Program-made: the position numbers and the translations under genes | Notes under the pieces: generated by a model | Told to the model about the DNA's origin: nothing | Databases searched by the model: none | Seen by the model: the letters and a program-made list of their open reading frames with translations, nothing else | Assembly (NCBI GenBank): GCA_008080735.1 | Contig: SHMW01000011.1 | Location: 1 to 64,000 of the forward strand | Length of the DNA: 64,000 bases | Source: Promethearchaeota archaeon | GTDB lineage: Archaea; Asgardarchaeota; Lokiarchaeia; Sigyniarchaeales; SOKP01 | Direction of reading: 5' to 3' | In this document: positions 55,184-64,000 of the stretch, one piece after another | How the letters are laid out: every line of letters begins with the position of its first letter | Position numbering within the stretch: the first letter of the stretch is position 1

Positions 55184-55825
55184 TCAATCCAAGAGAAAAT
55201 CGTCTTTTGTATAAGTCTTTTTACCGTATTCCTCGAAGCCAAGAGACTTAATAAATCCATAGGATACCTCATTATCCTTGTAAACTTCGCAGCGCAATTC
55301 ATTGACATCTTCTTCCTTGAAATAATTCCAGGCTGCTATACCTAATATAGTACCTAATCCTTTCCTTTGGTATCGTGGCAGCACGCCCAGACCCGCGATC
55401 ACGCCGATCTCGTTATTGTGACCTTCTCTGTCTAATATTATGAAACCTCCATCACTTCCATACACTTTCGCAATGAGAATTTCGGTTTCCGGATATTCAT
55501 GAATTTTCTTCAGCGACTCCAACTCTATGGGGCGAAATGGCTCGTTCGCGGTCATCCAAGCCCGATTATGAATCTGCATAATTGTTTCTAAATCTTCCTC
55601 CTTCGCTTTCCGTATTTTAGCGTTCAAGAAATTTTTTTCCACTCGCTTTTTAATCTCTTCTTCAAATTCTTCTGTTATTTTCTCCACGGGTAGTTTCATC
55701 TGAATATAAGTTAGCCCCTCTTTCTCAGCTTTCTCTTGCAAATTTTCTTCTGTACACGCAGCATCAAAACTCAGAAAGAAATTTCTGATCCGTTTTTGCT
55801 TTAGATTATCTCTTAATTCTGGCAT
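55184..55825 (-). CDS. GNAT-family N-acetyltransferase
   Basis: 213 residues. The GNAT core lies in the C-terminal two thirds: IRKAEEEDLETIMQIHNRAW, then VLPRYQRKGLGTILG, where RKGLG binds the acetyl-CoA pyrophosphate, and NEVSYGFIKSLGFEEYG at the end. The N-terminal 70 residues (FFLSFDAACTEENLQEKAE) are specific to this pair of proteins. A paralogue lies 70 nt upstream on the same strand, from a tandem duplication. The acceptor is unknown. Confidence 0.8.
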   Translation of the reverse strand: MPELRDNLKQKRIRNFFLSFDAACTEENLQEKAEKEGLTYIQMKLPVEKITEEFEEEIKKRVEKNFLNAKIRKAKEEDLETIMQIHNRAWMTANEPFRPIELESLKKIHEYPETEILIAKVYGSDGGFIILDREGHNNEIGVIAGLGVLPRYQRKGLGTILGIAAWNYFKEEDVNELRCEVYKDNEVSYGFIKSLGFEEYGKKTYTKDDFLLD

Positions 55826-55895
55826 TTTAGAAATCCACTCTTATAGTGCTAAAAAATGAATACTCCCATAAAAAATTAGGTTAATAATGCTAAAC

Positions 55896-56567
55896 TTAGT
55901 CCTCAAAATCTTCTTTTCGATATCTCTTCACACCGAATTCTTCGAATCCCAATCCTTTAATAAATCCATATGAGACTTCATTATTTTTATAAACTTCTGC
56001 TCGCAACTCTTTAACATGTGGATGATTTTCCTTGATAAAGTTCCAACACGCCATTCCAACAATTGTTCCTAAACCCTTGCGCTGAAACTTTGGAATTACA
56101 CCTAAACCCGCAAAAATCGCGTATTCTTTATTCGGTCCCTCGAAATCTAAAATTGCGAAGGCGGCGTCTCTGCCATATATTTTTCCAATTAAAAAAATAG
56201 TATCGGGATCCTTAAATATCTTATCCAGCGTATCAACATCTATTGGTCTGAAGGGAGTATTGCTGGTCAACCAAGCTTGGTTATAAATATCCTTAATTAT
56301 GTCCAAATCTTTCTCTTCAGCTTCACGAATATTAGCGCGTATGATTTTATTCTCAATTTTATTTCTTAAGTTATTTTCAAATTCATCTGTGATTCTCTCG
56401 ACAGGTAGCTTTAGTTGAATGTATTCCATTCCCTCTTTTTCAACTTTTTGTAATTCCTCAGAAATTTCACCTTTTTCTTTCTTTTCTGTTTCCAGAGTAT
56501 GAAAGAATGCGCGTATCCTATTTTTTTTAAGTTCTATTTTTGATACGGGTGTCATATCCAAATCCAT
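55896..56567 (-). CDS. GNAT-family N-acetyltransferase (tandem paralogue)
   Basis: 223 residues, about half identical to its downstream neighbour, same N-terminal extension type and core: IREAEEKDLDIIKDIYNQAW, VIPKFQRKGLGTIVG and NEVSYGFIKGLGFEEFG. The acetyl-CoA loop RKGLG is intact. It starts 7 nt after the stop of the coiled-coil gene, so those genes are co-transcribed. Duplication followed by divergence of the N-terminal part suggests different acceptor substrates. Confidence 0.8.
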   Translation of the reverse strand: MDLDMTPVSKIELKKNRIRAFFHTLETEKKEKGEISEELQKVEKEGMEYIQLKLPVERITDEFENNLRNKIENKIIRANIREAEEKDLDIIKDIYNQAWLTSNTPFRPIDVDTLDKIFKDPDTIFLIGKIYGRDAAFAILDFEGPNKEYAIFAGLGVIPKFQRKGLGTIVGMACWNFIKENHPHVKELRAEVYKNNEVSYGFIKGLGFEEFGVKRYRKEDFED

Positions 56568-56574
56568 GTATTTT

Positions 56575-58224
56575 TTATTTTATATATTTATTGATATCTG
56601 CGCGAATTGCTTGATCAATATTCTCGTCAATAATATTTTTATTTCTGAGCATTGCCAAGCCTTTTTGCAATTGCTTTTCTATTGTGGGGTCATTGAGCAG
56701 ATTTTTATTTTCACTTGCAAATTCAAAATTGGATCGAATTCTCATATCATCCTCAATCTTTTCATTGATGAAATCCCTTAAACCCACTAACGCCTCAGAT
56801 GCCTCTTTATATAAACCCGAAGAATCTTTTGAATTAACTAAAACATAACCTGGAAAGACGATTTTCATATATTCTTCCATCATATCCTCATCTTCAATAA
56901 ACATCGCATAAAAAGGCATATAAATCCATTGAATCGGTTTAGCAAATAATTCTTTCTCATTATCTTCTAATGACCACTTTTTAAGATCTTCTGCCTCTTT
57001 AAGACAATCTTGTTTTTTTTGAAAAATTATTTTTTTAATTTGGTTGAACAAATCCTCAATTTTTTGCTTTTTCTGGGAAATTTCTTGGATTTTTTGCTCT
57101 TTTTCTGATTCGAATTTTGAAATTTTCTGGTCTCGAGTTAATAATTTCTCATCTAAATTCTCCTTGATATCTTTTAGTTTATTTTGTGCCTCCAAATCGA
57201 TTTTTGAAGCTTGTTGTTTGATTTCATCGAAATTTTGTTTTATTTCGGAAATATCAGATTTTAAATGAGAGATATTCTCATCTAAAAAGGAAAATTGAGC
57301 TTCAATGCTCGGAATTAAATTTTCAAAGGATTTCCTCTTCAGAACATCTGCATTACTGTAGAATCTATTTTTTTTTAGTATCTCTTCAAAATGTTGATCT
57401 AATGTTGTGAATTTTGTAGCCAAATTGTCGATTAAGCGCTTTTTCTCATTCAATTTCCATTGTTCTATCTTATCCTCTTCTAATTCCAGCTTTTCCTTTA
57501 CTTGTTCACCATCAATTGCTTGTGATGTTTTTTTTATTTGAGATTTATAGCGTGATTCCACATCTTTAAGCTCAACATTTAGGTCAATTAACCATTTATC
57601 AACCTTCTCTCCTATCAATCCGACTTGACTTTTCCATCTTTGTGCATTACCTTTAAGAGTATCTATTATTCCTCGATATTTCTCAGAGAGATCTAAGGCT
57701 TGTTCAGTTGTTAATGAAGTATCTAATGGCATATATCCCTCTATAGGCGCGTATTGCAGCTGAGATATAAGCATATCGAGGGTGGACAAGAATTCTGGAT
57801 TTACAAGTGATTGAATTTCAAAAGCTTGATATTCTGATTCCTCATCTTTACTTAATTCCTCTGCCTCTTGATCTTTATAACTCAACACATCGATAATTCG
57901 TTCCAGTTGTTCTATATGCGATCGATTATCAATATTTCTTAAAATATGACCTATTAAAGGTTGCCGTGGAGGATTGGTAAACTTTCCTTTTTTAGAAAAA
58001 ATCTTTACTCCATCGAGGATAATATGAGTAGAAATCACTCCAGGAATGGATAATAAGGGCCATAATAACCTAGAAAAAGAAAGTATTTTATGATTACTCT
58101 CTAAATCTTTCGCTAGTAAATGAAATGCGAACGTTAATTCATCATCATCTTGCAGAAAGGGGATTTGAGTTCCTTCCTTCATAAATAAGGGTAATATGTA
58201 TTGATTTCCGTGAATAGTTGACAT
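56575..58224 (-). CDS. Large coiled-coil protein of unknown function
   Basis: 549 residues. The N-terminal 190 residues are globular (NQYILPLFMKEGTQIPF, then SRLLWPLLSIPGV), the middle (about 210-410) is a long heptad-rich coiled coil full of Lys/Glu/Gln, and the C-terminal 140 residues are again globular (KPIQWIYMPFYAMFIEDED). No known family recognised. There is no membrane segment. The layout suggests a dimeric cytoskeletal or tethering protein, of the type often seen as Asgard-specific. First gene of a three-gene unit with the two GNATs. Confidence 0.6.
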   Translation of the reverse strand: MSTIHGNQYILPLFMKEGTQIPFLQDDDELTFAFHLLAKDLESNHKILSFSRLLWPLLSIPGVISTHIILDGVKIFSKKGKFTNPPRQPLIGHILRNIDNRSHIEQLERIIDVLSYKDQEAEELSKDEESEYQAFEIQSLVNPEFLSTLDMLISQLQYAPIEGYMPLDTSLTTEQALDLSEKYRGIIDTLKGNAQRWKSQVGLIGEKVDKWLIDLNVELKDVESRYKSQIKKTSQAIDGEQVKEKLELEEDKIEQWKLNEKKRLIDNLATKFTTLDQHFEEILKKNRFYSNADVLKRKSFENLIPSIEAQFSFLDENISHLKSDISEIKQNFDEIKQQASKIDLEAQNKLKDIKENLDEKLLTRDQKISKFESEKEQKIQEISQKKQKIEDLFNQIKKIIFQKKQDCLKEAEDLKKWSLEDNEKELFAKPIQWIYMPFYAMFIEDEDMMEEYMKIVFPGYVLVNSKDSSGLYKEASEALVGLRDFINEKIEDDMRIRSNFEFASENKNLLNDPTIEKQLQKGLAMLRNKNIIDENIDQAIRADINKYIK

Positions 58225-58341
58225 TTTTACATTTTCTCCCTACTAGTTATTTCAATATTTTTTATATAGGAATTTACCATTAAAACTCTTTCTATCAATG
58301 GAATTTAAAAATAAAAAATAGAATGAATCATATGGAATTTT

Positions 58342-59205
58342 TTATTTCAACGCTTCAAAGCTATTTCCGATAACAATCAATATTAATGAAAGAAGTATTA
58401 ATAAGGGTGGGACGAATGATTGGACGTTTGGCCAATTAAGCGCTTCGAATAGGCCTCGAGCTATTCTTCCTATATAATAAATTAAAAAACCAATTCCATT
58501 CAATACATAGGATCTCCTGAGAACACCGAAGGTTTTCCAGCCCAAATAGAGAAATATAAACGGAATTATTGCGATGAATAGAGGTTGAAAAATAAAATTG
58601 AACATAAAACGACCTACGGGATACTCGAATCCAAAAAGATTAATAACCTCGTTAGGAACTCCATATTTAACAGAAACAGATTCTTCGATTAATAACGCAT
58701 CTGGTAAGGTAAGAGCTAAAATACTGATAATTATAGGAAATAGCATTAATAATGCTCTCAACAGATACTTTACATATCTCTTATTTGCATATATGAAATC
58801 CATTATCTTATTATCGGTCTTTTTTATCGGTTCTTTTTCAAATTGTGTGTCTGGGGGGAATAATAAAATCCCAAGCATTCCCATTAAACATGTTGTTGCC
58901 ATCCAAGTTGAGAATGTTGCCGCACGGTAGGTAAGCATCAAGAGACTAACAACTAAGATATCATCACCTAATTCCTCAATGTAAAAATCATGGATAATAA
59001 AAAAAACTCGCGATATCGCTAATGCAATAAATAATAATGAAAAGAAGAACCAATAGGGTTTTTTGGATAATCTGAATCTCATTATCAGGAAATACGAAAA
59101 GATCAAGAAATAATAACCCACAATAACCATATAGAGACCTAACTCTATCGAATTATAAAATGTAAAATTTTCTAACAGATCATCTTGAAATAGGGTAAGT
59201 ATCAT
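58342..59205 (-). CDS. Multi-helix membrane protein of unknown function
   Basis: 287 residues with about seven hydrophobic helices; an acidic N-terminus (MILTLFQDDLLENF) outside, and a large charged loop (FEKEPIKKTDNKIMDF) in the middle. Similar in size to the other seven-helix proteins of this window but about 45 residues longer. No family recognised. It lies 117 nt before the coiled-coil gene on the same strand. Confidence 0.55.
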   Translation of the reverse strand: MILTLFQDDLLENFTFYNSIELGLYMVIVGYYFLIFSYFLIMRFRLSKKPYWFFFSLLFIALAISRVFFIIHDFYIEELGDDILVVSLLMLTYRAATFSTWMATTCLMGMLGILLFPPDTQFEKEPIKKTDNKIMDFIYANKRYVKYLLRALLMLFPIIISILALTLPDALLIEESVSVKYGVPNEVINLFGFEYPVGRFMFNFIFQPLFIAIIPFIFLYLGWKTFGVLRRSYVLNGIGFLIYYIGRIARGLFEALNWPNVQSFVPPLLILLSLILIVIGNSFEALK

Positions 59206-59448
59206 ACCAATTCAACCTTTCCTTTAACATTTAAACAAATTTTAATTATCTTATCTAATTAACATTATTTATATATTTTTATTTCATTTCCCTATTATTT
59301 AATTTTATTGTTTTTATCTGTGAAAAATAGGAACTTCTCCACTTTCTAAAAATTCTAAAAGTTTGCTATGTTCTAAATAATATAGTTCAGCTATTAATGT
59401 CTCTATGAAAGTTTTAACTAAAATTAGTATTTTAAAAAAGGATTTATA

Positions 59449-60951
59449 ATGAAGATTAAAGATAATATCGAAACTTTTAATAGTTTAATCAAACGTCGAG
59501 GATTTATTTGGGGCCCTTCTCCTGAGATTTATGGAGGATTAGCTGGGTTTTATTCTATGGGTCCCGCGGGGATGGCCGTTAAGAATAATGTCCTTTCGAT
59601 TTTCAGAAAAGAGCTAAGATCTTATGGATTTGAGGAGGTAGAATGCCCCACAATAATGCCAGAAGTTGTTTGGGAAGCGTCAGGTCATTTGGAACGTTTT
59701 ATTGACCCAGTTTTAAAATGTAAGAGATGCAGTTCTGTTTATAGAGCAGATAAATTTTTAAAAGATGAGTTACCTGACTTAATGATAGACGGGCTCTCAT
59801 TTGCGGAGATGGAAGCTTTATTAGAAAAAAATGAAATAAAATGTCCAGATTGTGAGACTAGGTTCGAAAAAATCGAAGAATATAATTTAATGCTCAAAAC
59901 AAAAGTTGGAGTTGATAATATTGCATATTTACGACCCGAAACTGCCACAACAACATATCTTCTTTTTAACCGATTAGATCAAGTAATGAGACGCCGATAT
60001 CCTATAAAAGTATTTCAATATGGGAAAGCCTATCGGAACGAAATCTCTCCCCGACAAGGGGTCTTGAGAATGAGGTCCTTTGATCAATTTGAACTTCAAC
60101 TATTCATCAGCAAAGAACAAGAATTTAATTTTGAAGAATTTGAAGAAGTTAAAGAGAATGAATTGCCTCTATTAGATTGGGAGCTTCAGGAACAAAATAT
60201 CGATAAACCAAATAATAGAAGTTTAGAAGATGCGATTGAAAAAGGAATGTTAAAAAAACCTGCGTACGCGTATTGCCTTTTTCTTGCCCATTATCTTACG
60301 AAAAAGTTAGGATACCCCGATGAGGTAATTAGATATAGACAACACAGTCCCAATGAGCGAGCGCATTATGCGGATGATGCATGGGACTTAGAAATTTACA
60401 CAGAACAATATGGGTGGGTGGAAATCTGTGGTATCCATGATAGGACAGATTATGATTTAAAACGTCACGGAGCGTTTTCAAATCAGAATTTTGAAGTGGC
60501 TATGGGTTCAGATCCAAAAGAAAAAGAGGTACCCCAAATTTTGGAGGTAGCATTTGGAGTTGACAGAATTATTTACACATTACTTGAAACCAATTTTACT
60601 GTTGAAGAAGAGAGAATTAATTTGAAGTTGAAGAATTATCTCGCTCCAAACGTGGTAGCAGTATTCCCTTTAGTAAAAAATAAAGAAAATATTCGTAATT
60701 TAGCATTAAAAATTCACAATGATCTCCAAGATCATCTAATAAGCTCTTTTTATGATGAATCTGGATCGATCGGTAAGCGTTACAGGAGACAAGACGAATT
60801 AGGAACACCCTACTGTATCACAATTGATTATGACTCTTTAGACGATAATGCGGCTACAATACGAGATAGAGATACAATGGATCAAACTCGCGTTAAGATT
60901 CCAAAAATACCTGAAGTAATCAGAGAGAAATTGCTCAAAAGTAAACTATAA
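59449..60951 (+). CDS. glyS: Glycyl-tRNA synthetase, archaeal/eukaryotic type
   Basis: 500 residues, class II. RRGFIWGPSPEIYGGLAGFY is the N-terminal signature, here with motif 2 in YGKAYRNEISPRQGVLRMRSFDQFE (FRNE type) and motif 3 near EVAFGVDRIIYTLLE. The anticodon-binding domain occupies the last 110 residues. It charges tRNA-Gly with glycine. It is shorter than many archaeal orthologues (about 570) because the insertion between motifs 1 and 2 is brief; a Cys pair (CKRCSS, CPDCET) suggests a zinc site there. No operon partner. Confidence 0.9.
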   Translation: MKIKDNIETFNSLIKRRGFIWGPSPEIYGGLAGFYSMGPAGMAVKNNVLSIFRKELRSYGFEEVECPTIMPEVVWEASGHLERFIDPVLKCKRCSSVYRADKFLKDELPDLMIDGLSFAEMEALLEKNEIKCPDCETRFEKIEEYNLMLKTKVGVDNIAYLRPETATTTYLLFNRLDQVMRRRYPIKVFQYGKAYRNEISPRQGVLRMRSFDQFELQLFISKEQEFNFEEFEEVKENELPLLDWELQEQNIDKPNNRSLEDAIEKGMLKKPAYAYCLFLAHYLTKKLGYPDEVIRYRQHSPNERAHYADDAWDLEIYTEQYGWVEICGIHDRTDYDLKRHGAFSNQNFEVAMGSDPKEKEVPQILEVAFGVDRIIYTLLETNFTVEEERINLKLKNYLAPNVVAVFPLVKNKENIRNLALKIHNDLQDHLISSFYDESGSIGKRYRRQDELGTPYCITIDYDSLDDNAATIRDRDTMDQTRVKIPKIPEVIREKLLKSKL

Positions 60952-61083
60952 TTTTTTTCAAAAAATATACTCTATATATTTTCCTATCCTCTGTGTCTAG
61001 CAGAAAAAATTTTAATAATGCGCATTTTTTAGAAACATAATATCTTTTATTAAATTCATATCAAAACTAAAGTATTTTTATCG

Positions 61084-63762
61084 ATGAGACTCAAAAACGG
61101 TCGATATCTGTCAAGAACTAATATACGACGAAGAAAATTGTATATATTATCAATTTTATTGAGTTCGATCATTATTTTTAACTTCATATTATCAAGTTTT
61201 ATCAATTCTTCCCCTCTCGATTCTTTTGATAAGGGAGCCCGGGACGAAAATACATATTTTGCTCCAAAAACGCAAGATGTCCCATCTGATGTATTCGATG
61301 ATCCCTATACGGAAAATTTTGATGATATTTGGAACTTTTTTGAGTTAAATTTCAAATCGGATTTTGCACCATGGATTATAGATACATACTATAGAGAAAG
61401 CGATAGTGATGGTGGTACAATAATAGATGATCTCGTCTATTCACTTGAAAATCTATTGCTTTACAATACTTTGAAAAAATACAATCAAAGTCTTAGTTCC
61501 AGTCAAATTTACGATGCTTATCTTGATTTAAAGTCAACTAATCTATGGTATGAAGGGGAAGGGCAATATGGTTATGGATTTATCGAATCAGTCGATACCG
61601 CAACAGGCACCAGAAATACCAAGAGGAATTTGATTGACAATCTTATGCCTATTATTCTTTTAGTTGATAATATGCCAAGTTCTCCATCAACGGAATATAA
61701 AAATCACATTATCCAGATGCTTGACTTAATTAATTCCACAGATTTTTGGAACACAACAAATGGATATTTCTTGGATTATAATTCATCTACGGGAGATATT
61801 TATGCGCAAAGCAATTTATATGCTGTCTTAGCGACCTTAAAAGTCTCTCAAAAAACCAATTTCGATCAAGATATACGAGACCAAGCTTTTCTTTTGGCGA
61901 ATGAGACGATGAATACTTTAAATGAATACTTTTGGGACACGAGCGATTATGGCTACTATAATAGTAGTGATCAGAGTCTGACTAGTTTTAACACTACAAA
62001 AGATTTAAAGACAAATGCCCTTGGTATTCTAGCCTTAATAGAAATGTGGGTAGTAACGGATAATTCTGAATTTTTAACAAATGCCACTCTCTTATTCGAG
62101 ACAATTTATACTAGTAATTTAAAGAATGGCAATCTCTATCGAACATCTGTAGATAGTTGGGGCGGTAGCTGGACTTCAATTGTTGATCTTGATTATAATG
62201 CATTTATGATGATGGCTCTTCTCAAATTGTTTGATATATCTGCTAATCTTTCCTATTACAATAATGCCACTGCAATATATGAAGAATTCCAGAGTGTTTT
62301 TTACGATTCTACTAATAAGGCGTATAATAAAACAGATAGTTCTTCAAACAAAAATCTGCTTTCCAACTTAAGACTCACCGAAGCCTACCTAAAAGCATAT
62401 GAGCTATATCAGAAGACATCACTTTCCAGCCTATTCAATAAGAGTGGCTCTCCTCCCGAATTCATATTTAACGAGGAAGATTTAGTTACGATTGCTAACT
62501 ATACTTTTACCTCAAATGGAAATACATGTAATATTCCGAGTGCGAGCATAGGGTATCAGTTTGTATATCCAAATGGAACTTGGTTCCATGAAGAGATTCG
62601 CACGACAAACGAAAATGGGACCGACATATTTAGTTTTTCGATAAATGAATCATTACCGATTGGACAGGATTATTTTGTGTATATCTGGGCGAATTCAACC
62701 TATTTTGCATATACAGACACCTCTATGGAATTTACGGTTTCTTCCGGCATTAATTATATTTCTGGATTGGAGGATTTAACCTATTTATTCCAAGGAGAGC
62801 GAAGAAATATAACCATCACGTTTAATAATACCCGAGAAGAGGATGTAAATCTCACATTTTCCGTCGAAACCGAGAACGGAATATCTTCTAATTCACCTAA
62901 ACTTAAATTCCTAAACTCCTCAGAATTGAACGACCTATGGATTAACTTTTCTATTATCAGTACAGCGGAATTAGGACCTACCAATTTTTATTTTCTGTTA
63001 CAAAATGGGAGTACCTTATTTCTAAATTATACGGTAGAAGTGGAAATTAGAAATTCGCTCTATCTCTCAAGAATTGCATATGATCAAAAGGTGGTTGAAG
63101 GAGATATCTTTTATATATCTATAAATTTGGAAAACTTTTTGGTAAATGAGACTCAATCATTTAATCTAAGTTTTGTAGGGGATTATATTGACAATTTTAA
63201 GAAAGAATACTCTCTCTCAAAAGGAGAATTTATTACTATTTTCAAAAATCTTAACCTCTCAGAGGTGATTAATGAAAATTCTATTACTGTACAAATGCTT
63301 ATTTCTAAATCTTCCATAACTTTTTATAATCAGTCATTTACTCTTCAAGTGCTTAATAAACTAGAAGTCATACAAGCTTCATTTCCTTCCAGTGTTGCTC
63401 AATCATCTTCAGCCCAGTTTGTATTCAAAATTAGAAATAACAAACGTACCACTGAAGCTTTTTCGCTTTATATTAATAACCAACTAATACAAACTGAGCT
63501 AAATGAGTTAGTTCCGGGTGAAAATAGAATTCAAACAGGAATTGTCCCAACTATTAACCCCTATGACTTTAGTATAAAATCATACCAAATAGTAATAAAA
63601 GACGCGGAAGGGAATGAGCAACTAAGCTTTTATTGTGAGATTCAAGTAGTTCTATCGATTATGAATCTCATTCTATTTTATGTAGTGCCGATCATTATTC
63701 CAATTGCGATAGTATTATACTTTAAAAATAAAGAGATGAAAACCAAACTATTAAGGAGATAA
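61084..63762 (+). CDS. Large surface protein with an alpha/alpha-toroid domain and C-terminal anchor
   Basis: 892 residues. An N-terminal signal or anchor helix (LYILSILLSSIIIFNFIL) follows a basic start. Residues 80-450 are repeated helical hairpins with Tyr/Trp/Asn-rich loops (DYNAFMMMALLKLFD, TNALGILALIEMW), as in six-hairpin glycosidases. Then come Ig-like beta domains (about 460-840) and a C-terminal membrane helix with a basic tail. Many Asn-x-Ser/Thr sites suit S-layer-type glycosylation. It may be a cell-surface glycosidase or binding protein; catalytic acids could not be assigned. The next gene starts two bases after its stop. Confidence 0.65.
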   Translation: MRLKNGRYLSRTNIRRRKLYILSILLSSIIIFNFILSSFINSSPLDSFDKGARDENTYFAPKTQDVPSDVFDDPYTENFDDIWNFFELNFKSDFAPWIIDTYYRESDSDGGTIIDDLVYSLENLLLYNTLKKYNQSLSSSQIYDAYLDLKSTNLWYEGEGQYGYGFIESVDTATGTRNTKRNLIDNLMPIILLVDNMPSSPSTEYKNHIIQMLDLINSTDFWNTTNGYFLDYNSSTGDIYAQSNLYAVLATLKVSQKTNFDQDIRDQAFLLANETMNTLNEYFWDTSDYGYYNSSDQSLTSFNTTKDLKTNALGILALIEMWVVTDNSEFLTNATLLFETIYTSNLKNGNLYRTSVDSWGGSWTSIVDLDYNAFMMMALLKLFDISANLSYYNNATAIYEEFQSVFYDSTNKAYNKTDSSSNKNLLSNLRLTEAYLKAYELYQKTSLSSLFNKSGSPPEFIFNEEDLVTIANYTFTSNGNTCNIPSASIGYQFVYPNGTWFHEEIRTTNENGTDIFSFSINESLPIGQDYFVYIWANSTYFAYTDTSMEFTVSSGINYISGLEDLTYLFQGERRNITITFNNTREEDVNLTFSVETENGISSNSPKLKFLNSSELNDLWINFSIISTAELGPTNFYFLLQNGSTLFLNYTVEVEIRNSLYLSRIAYDQKVVEGDIFYISINLENFLVNETQSFNLSFVGDYIDNFKKEYSLSKGEFITIFKNLNLSEVINENSITVQMLISKSSITFYNQSFTLQVLNKLEVIQASFPSSVAQSSSAQFVFKIRNNKRTTEAFSLYINNQLIQTELNELVPGENRIQTGIVPTINPYDFSIKSYQIVIKDAEGNEQLSFYCEIQVVLSIMNLILFYVVPIIIPIAIVLYFKNKEMKTKLLRR

Positions 63763-63764
63763 AA

Positions 63765-64000
63765 ATGAAACTGAATAAGAAACATATAGCGTGCGCAATA
63801 ATTCTTTTTTCAATATTTACAGGATTTTTGTTATGCCAACCTAATACAATCGATAAATCATCATATCACTCTGAAAAAATTAAAATCTCTCAGAAGACCA
63901 CAATCAGTGCTGAAAATATTTATGTGAATGATACGGTTGTAACCGCACTTTTTGATCAGGTTTTTATTGAAATCAATACAACAGAATTATCATATGCCAA
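63765..64000 (+). CDS. Exported protein, N-terminal part (runs off the window)
   Basis: 78 residues are visible: a basic start (MKLNKKHIA), a hydrophobic signal helix, then a Ser/Thr/Asn-rich chain. GGAGAT four bases upstream overlaps the end of the surface protein gene, so the two are translationally linked and may act together on the cell surface. Too little remains for a family call. Confidence 0.6.
   Translation, partial: MKLNKKHIACAIILFSIFTGFLLCQPNTIDKSSYHSEKIKISQKTTISAENIYVNDTVVTALFDQVFIEINTTELSYA

Noticed and set aside
55151..55345. 64-codon plus-strand reading frame at the end of the TPR gene
   Set aside because: Lies antisense to the GNAT gene, whose motifs are clear; no ribosome site.
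1..64000. CRISPR arrays, insertion sequences, tRNA or rRNA genes
   Set aside because: No regularly spaced repeats, transposase motifs, cloverleaf-like sequences or rRNA segments were seen by eye; a covariance-model scan would be needed to exclude a divergent or intron-bearing tRNA.

Overview
The window looks like a piece of an archaeal chromosome, most likely from the Lokiarchaeia/Asgard group. It is AT-rich. Ribosome binding sites of the GGTGAT / GGAGGTGA type are common, and several promoters carry TTTATATA-like TATA boxes. It encodes Alba, archaeal-type CODH/ACS subunits, an archaeal-type glycyl-tRNA synthetase, DUF998, DUF2769 and several seven-helix membrane proteins. The Asgard assignment is an inference from gene content; no rRNA or tRNA was found.

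Layout. 1-2.7 kb: the start of acetyl-CoA synthase beta (cdhC), epsilon (cdhB), a CooT-like nickel protein and Alba. 2.9-16.9 kb: acyl-CoA enzymes (two crotonases, three AMP-forming acyl-CoA ligases) mixed with membrane proteins, an orphan HsdM-HsdS-type DNA methyltransferase, a J-domain protein, a ferredoxin and a nitronate monooxygenase-like protein. 17-30 kb: a UroD-family gene remnant, an EFR1 ferredoxin, a TetR regulator, then a lipid-like cluster (thiolase-fold enzyme, DUF35, SCP2, methyltransferase, CrtI-like FAD oxidoreductase, ferredoxin reductase), a second SCP2 protein, a tungsten-type aldehyde oxidoreductase and an iron alcohol dehydrogenase. 30-46.6 kb: a PAS histidine kinase, a frameshifted small gene, two parallel thiolase-thiolase-DUF35-DUF35 operons, a crotonase, an acyl-CoA ligase, a BKACE enzyme and an acyl-CoA dehydrogenase. 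46.7-64 kb: more ordinary genes (RNase H-like nuclease, PfkB kinase, glycerol-3-phosphate dehydrogenase, AmrS-type radical SAM enzyme, TPR proteins, two GNATs, a coiled-coil protein, GlyRS, a large surface protein).

How it fits together. The centre of the window is a fatty-acyl or lipid catabolism island: activation by CoA ligases, dehydrogenation, isomerisation or hydration, C-C bond chemistry by thiolase-fold/DUF35 pairs, and redox outlets (AOR, Fe-ADH, ferredoxins). Acetyl-CoA could feed the CODH/ACS at the left edge. All five thiolase-fold proteins lack the thiolase nucleophilic cysteine, so they may be aldolase-like rather than thiolytic.

Points for a second look: two genes with excellent Shine-Dalgarno sites that seem to start at AUU and AUA; a thiolase-fold gene interrupted by an in-frame 30-nt hairpin insert with a stop; a gene broken by an 8-bp tandem duplication; and a shared inverted repeat next to the TetR gene and between two divergent acyl-CoA operons.
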